Source: Roseiarcus sp963717215 (GTDB taxonomy: Bacteria > Pseudomonadota > Alphaproteobacteria > Rhizobiales > Beijerinckiaceae). Taken from it: 64,000 bases of DNA. The stretch is from contig CAVQVS010000010.1 of NCBI GenBank assembly GCA_963717215.1, forward strand, positions 130,835 to 194,834, written 5' to 3'. The position numbers and the translations under genes were made by a program. The notes beneath the pieces were generated by a model. It was not told where the DNA came from, did no database searches, and saw nothing but the letters and a program-made list of their open reading frames with translations. Shown in pieces: positions 63,119 to 64,000 of this stretch (position 1 is its first letter; each line of letters starts with the position of its first letter).

Positions 63119-63745
63119 ATGAATGGGTCGGAAGCTCGAACGGGGTGGGGTGTCGGGGCCGACGCTAGCCGCAATCCGCACGTTTCCCGGCGCAAAGCTC
63201 TGCTTGCGCCAGGTGGCGTCTTGCTCGCCGCATGGGGCCTTGCTGCGTTCCTCATCTTCGGCCCCCTTGCCGTTGGCGTTTGCTCGGCGGCGACGGACGC
63301 GCCCTCTCAACCGGCCAAGAGCGTCGCCCTGCTCAACGTCCAGTTCTTGAACGACCATGAGGATCTGGAGCCGACGACCAGCGCGGAGCGGGCTCGCATC
63401 GCCTTGATCGCGTCCGTCTTCAAGGCGAAGCTCGAGGCCTCCGGTCGATATCGATTCGTCGCCATACCCGCGGAGGCCGCCGCCAAGATCAGCGCCGGTC
63501 CAGAGGTCGGCGCGTGCGGCGGCTGCGAATTTGGCTACGGCAAAGAGCTCGGCGCCGATGTCGTCGCGTGGATCGTGGTCCAGAAAGTCTCGGACCTCAT
63601 CCTCAACATCAATGTGTATATGGCGGATGTCGCGGCCAAAAAGATGGCGTTCGTCCATAGCGTCGACATTCGCGGCGACACGGACGAATCGTGGACCCGA
63701 GGCGTCACCTATCTGGTCAAGAACTACCTGCTGCCGGCGCCGTAG
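63119..63745 (+). CDS. DUF2380/DUF3280-type secreted or anchored protein
   Basis: A 208-residue protein. A basic N-terminus (SRRKALLA) precedes a hydrophobic segment (GVLLAAWGLAAFLIFGPLAVGV, in part), so it is membrane-anchored or exported. The mature domain has SVALLNVQFLNDHEDLEP, RYRFVAIPAEAAAKI, CGGCEFGYGKELGADVVAWIVVQKVS and NINVYMADV, typical of DUF2380. The family is found near PQQ-dependent alcohol dehydrogenase genes; the function is unknown. The ATG at 63119 follows AGGAAAAGG. It is divergent from the LivK-like gene. Confidence 0.8.
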   Translation: MNGSEARTGWGVGADASRNPHVSRRKALLAPGGVLLAAWGLAAFLIFGPLAVGVCSAATDAPSQPAKSVALLNVQFLNDHEDLEPTTSAERARIALIASVFKAKLEASGRYRFVAIPAEAAAKISAGPEVGACGGCEFGYGKELGADVVAWIVVQKVSDLILNINVYMADVAAKKMAFVHSVDIRGDTDESWTRGVTYLVKNYLLPAP

Positions 63746-63926
63746 GAACGTAATACCGAACAAATATAGTTAATAGCGGCCGGGCTGTATGCGCCCCGCG
63801 CGGTCGCCGCAGCTTCAGTCGCTTTAACGAAGGCCTCGCGGAAAGACTGTAGTCTCGCCATCCCGCCTTGCCTTGACCCGGCTCCTATGGCAGGAAGCCC
63901 AGCGCTCTTGAAGACGCGCTTCGGAC

Positions 63927-63998
<72 letters not shown>

Positions 63999-64000
63999 CC

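Noticed and set aside
63029..63763. A 244-codon open frame on the minus strand
   Set aside because: It is antisense to the DUF2380 gene, which has a ribosome site and a recognisable domain.

Overview
The window is high-GC DNA from an alphaproteobacterial methylotroph or methanotroph of the Hyphomicrobiales (Beijerinckiaceae/Methylocystaceae-like; the genus cannot be fixed from this sequence). The evidence is a Rhizobiales-type flagellar block (FtcR, MotC, DUF1217, split MotB/MotC/FliK order), an almost complete tetrahydromethanopterin/methanofuran (H4MPT/MFR) C1 pathway, and a lanthanide-type methanol dehydrogenase set (xoxF, xoxG, xoxJ). No mxaF or methane monooxygenase gene is present.

Layout. 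1-14.2 kb: end of a LysR regulator, then motility genes (DUF1217 protein, TPR-glycosyltransferase, PilZ protein, ftcR, flagellin, fliF, fliH, motB, motC, fliK/motD, lytic transglycosylase). 14.2-15.2 kb: AT-richer gap with a strong hairpin, a tandem repeat, a decayed second copy of the pqqE 3' end and a possible 24-residue membrane peptide. 15.2-23.4 kb (minus strand): TonB-dependent receptor, lanmodulin-like EF-hand protein, exbB-exbD-tonB, then pqqB-pqqC-pqqD-pqqE, read in one direction with overlapping stops and starts from exbB to pqqC. 23.6-25.8 kb: a divergent NarX/NarL-type two-component pair. 25.8-35.1 kb: fae, CitG-like gene, RimK-like ligase, mch, ATP-grasp gene (minus), divergent from fhcB-A-D-C (plus). 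35.1-40.5 kb: MoxX/MoxY-like regulators, an uncharacterised TolQ-like operon, a pentapeptide-repeat protein and a small secreted protein. 40.8-43.8 kb: RFAP synthase, mtdB and an MfnB-FolB fusion. 44-48.6 kb: xoxF-xoxG-xoxJ flanked by two unknown secreted proteins. 48.6-53.7 kb: further H4MPT/methanofuran cofactor genes. 53.7-63.7 kb: a cytochrome c, an isolated pqqA, a lut-type ABC system (lutA, beta-propeller, lutE, lutF), a second NitT/TauA-type ABC transporter, a pterin carbinolamine dehydratase, a LivK-like binding protein and a DUF2380 protein. A tRNA-Thr(GGT) gene lies at the right edge.

How the genes fit together. XoxF oxidises methanol to formaldehyde in the periplasm using PQQ and a lanthanide. 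The receptor, TonB-ExbBD, lanmodulin-like protein and lut ABC genes are a plausible lanthanide acquisition route. PqqA-E make the organic cofactor. Fae, MtdB, Mch and FhcABCD then oxidise formaldehyde to formate on H4MPT and methanofuran, and the scattered cofactor genes build those carriers.

Caution on sequence quality. About 26 apparent single-base frameshifts interrupt otherwise well-conserved genes, 18 of them between 54.8 and 61.7 kb. Nearly every one is repaired by removing or adding one base, so assembly error is at least as likely as gene decay. Entries for such genes give the reconstructed extent.
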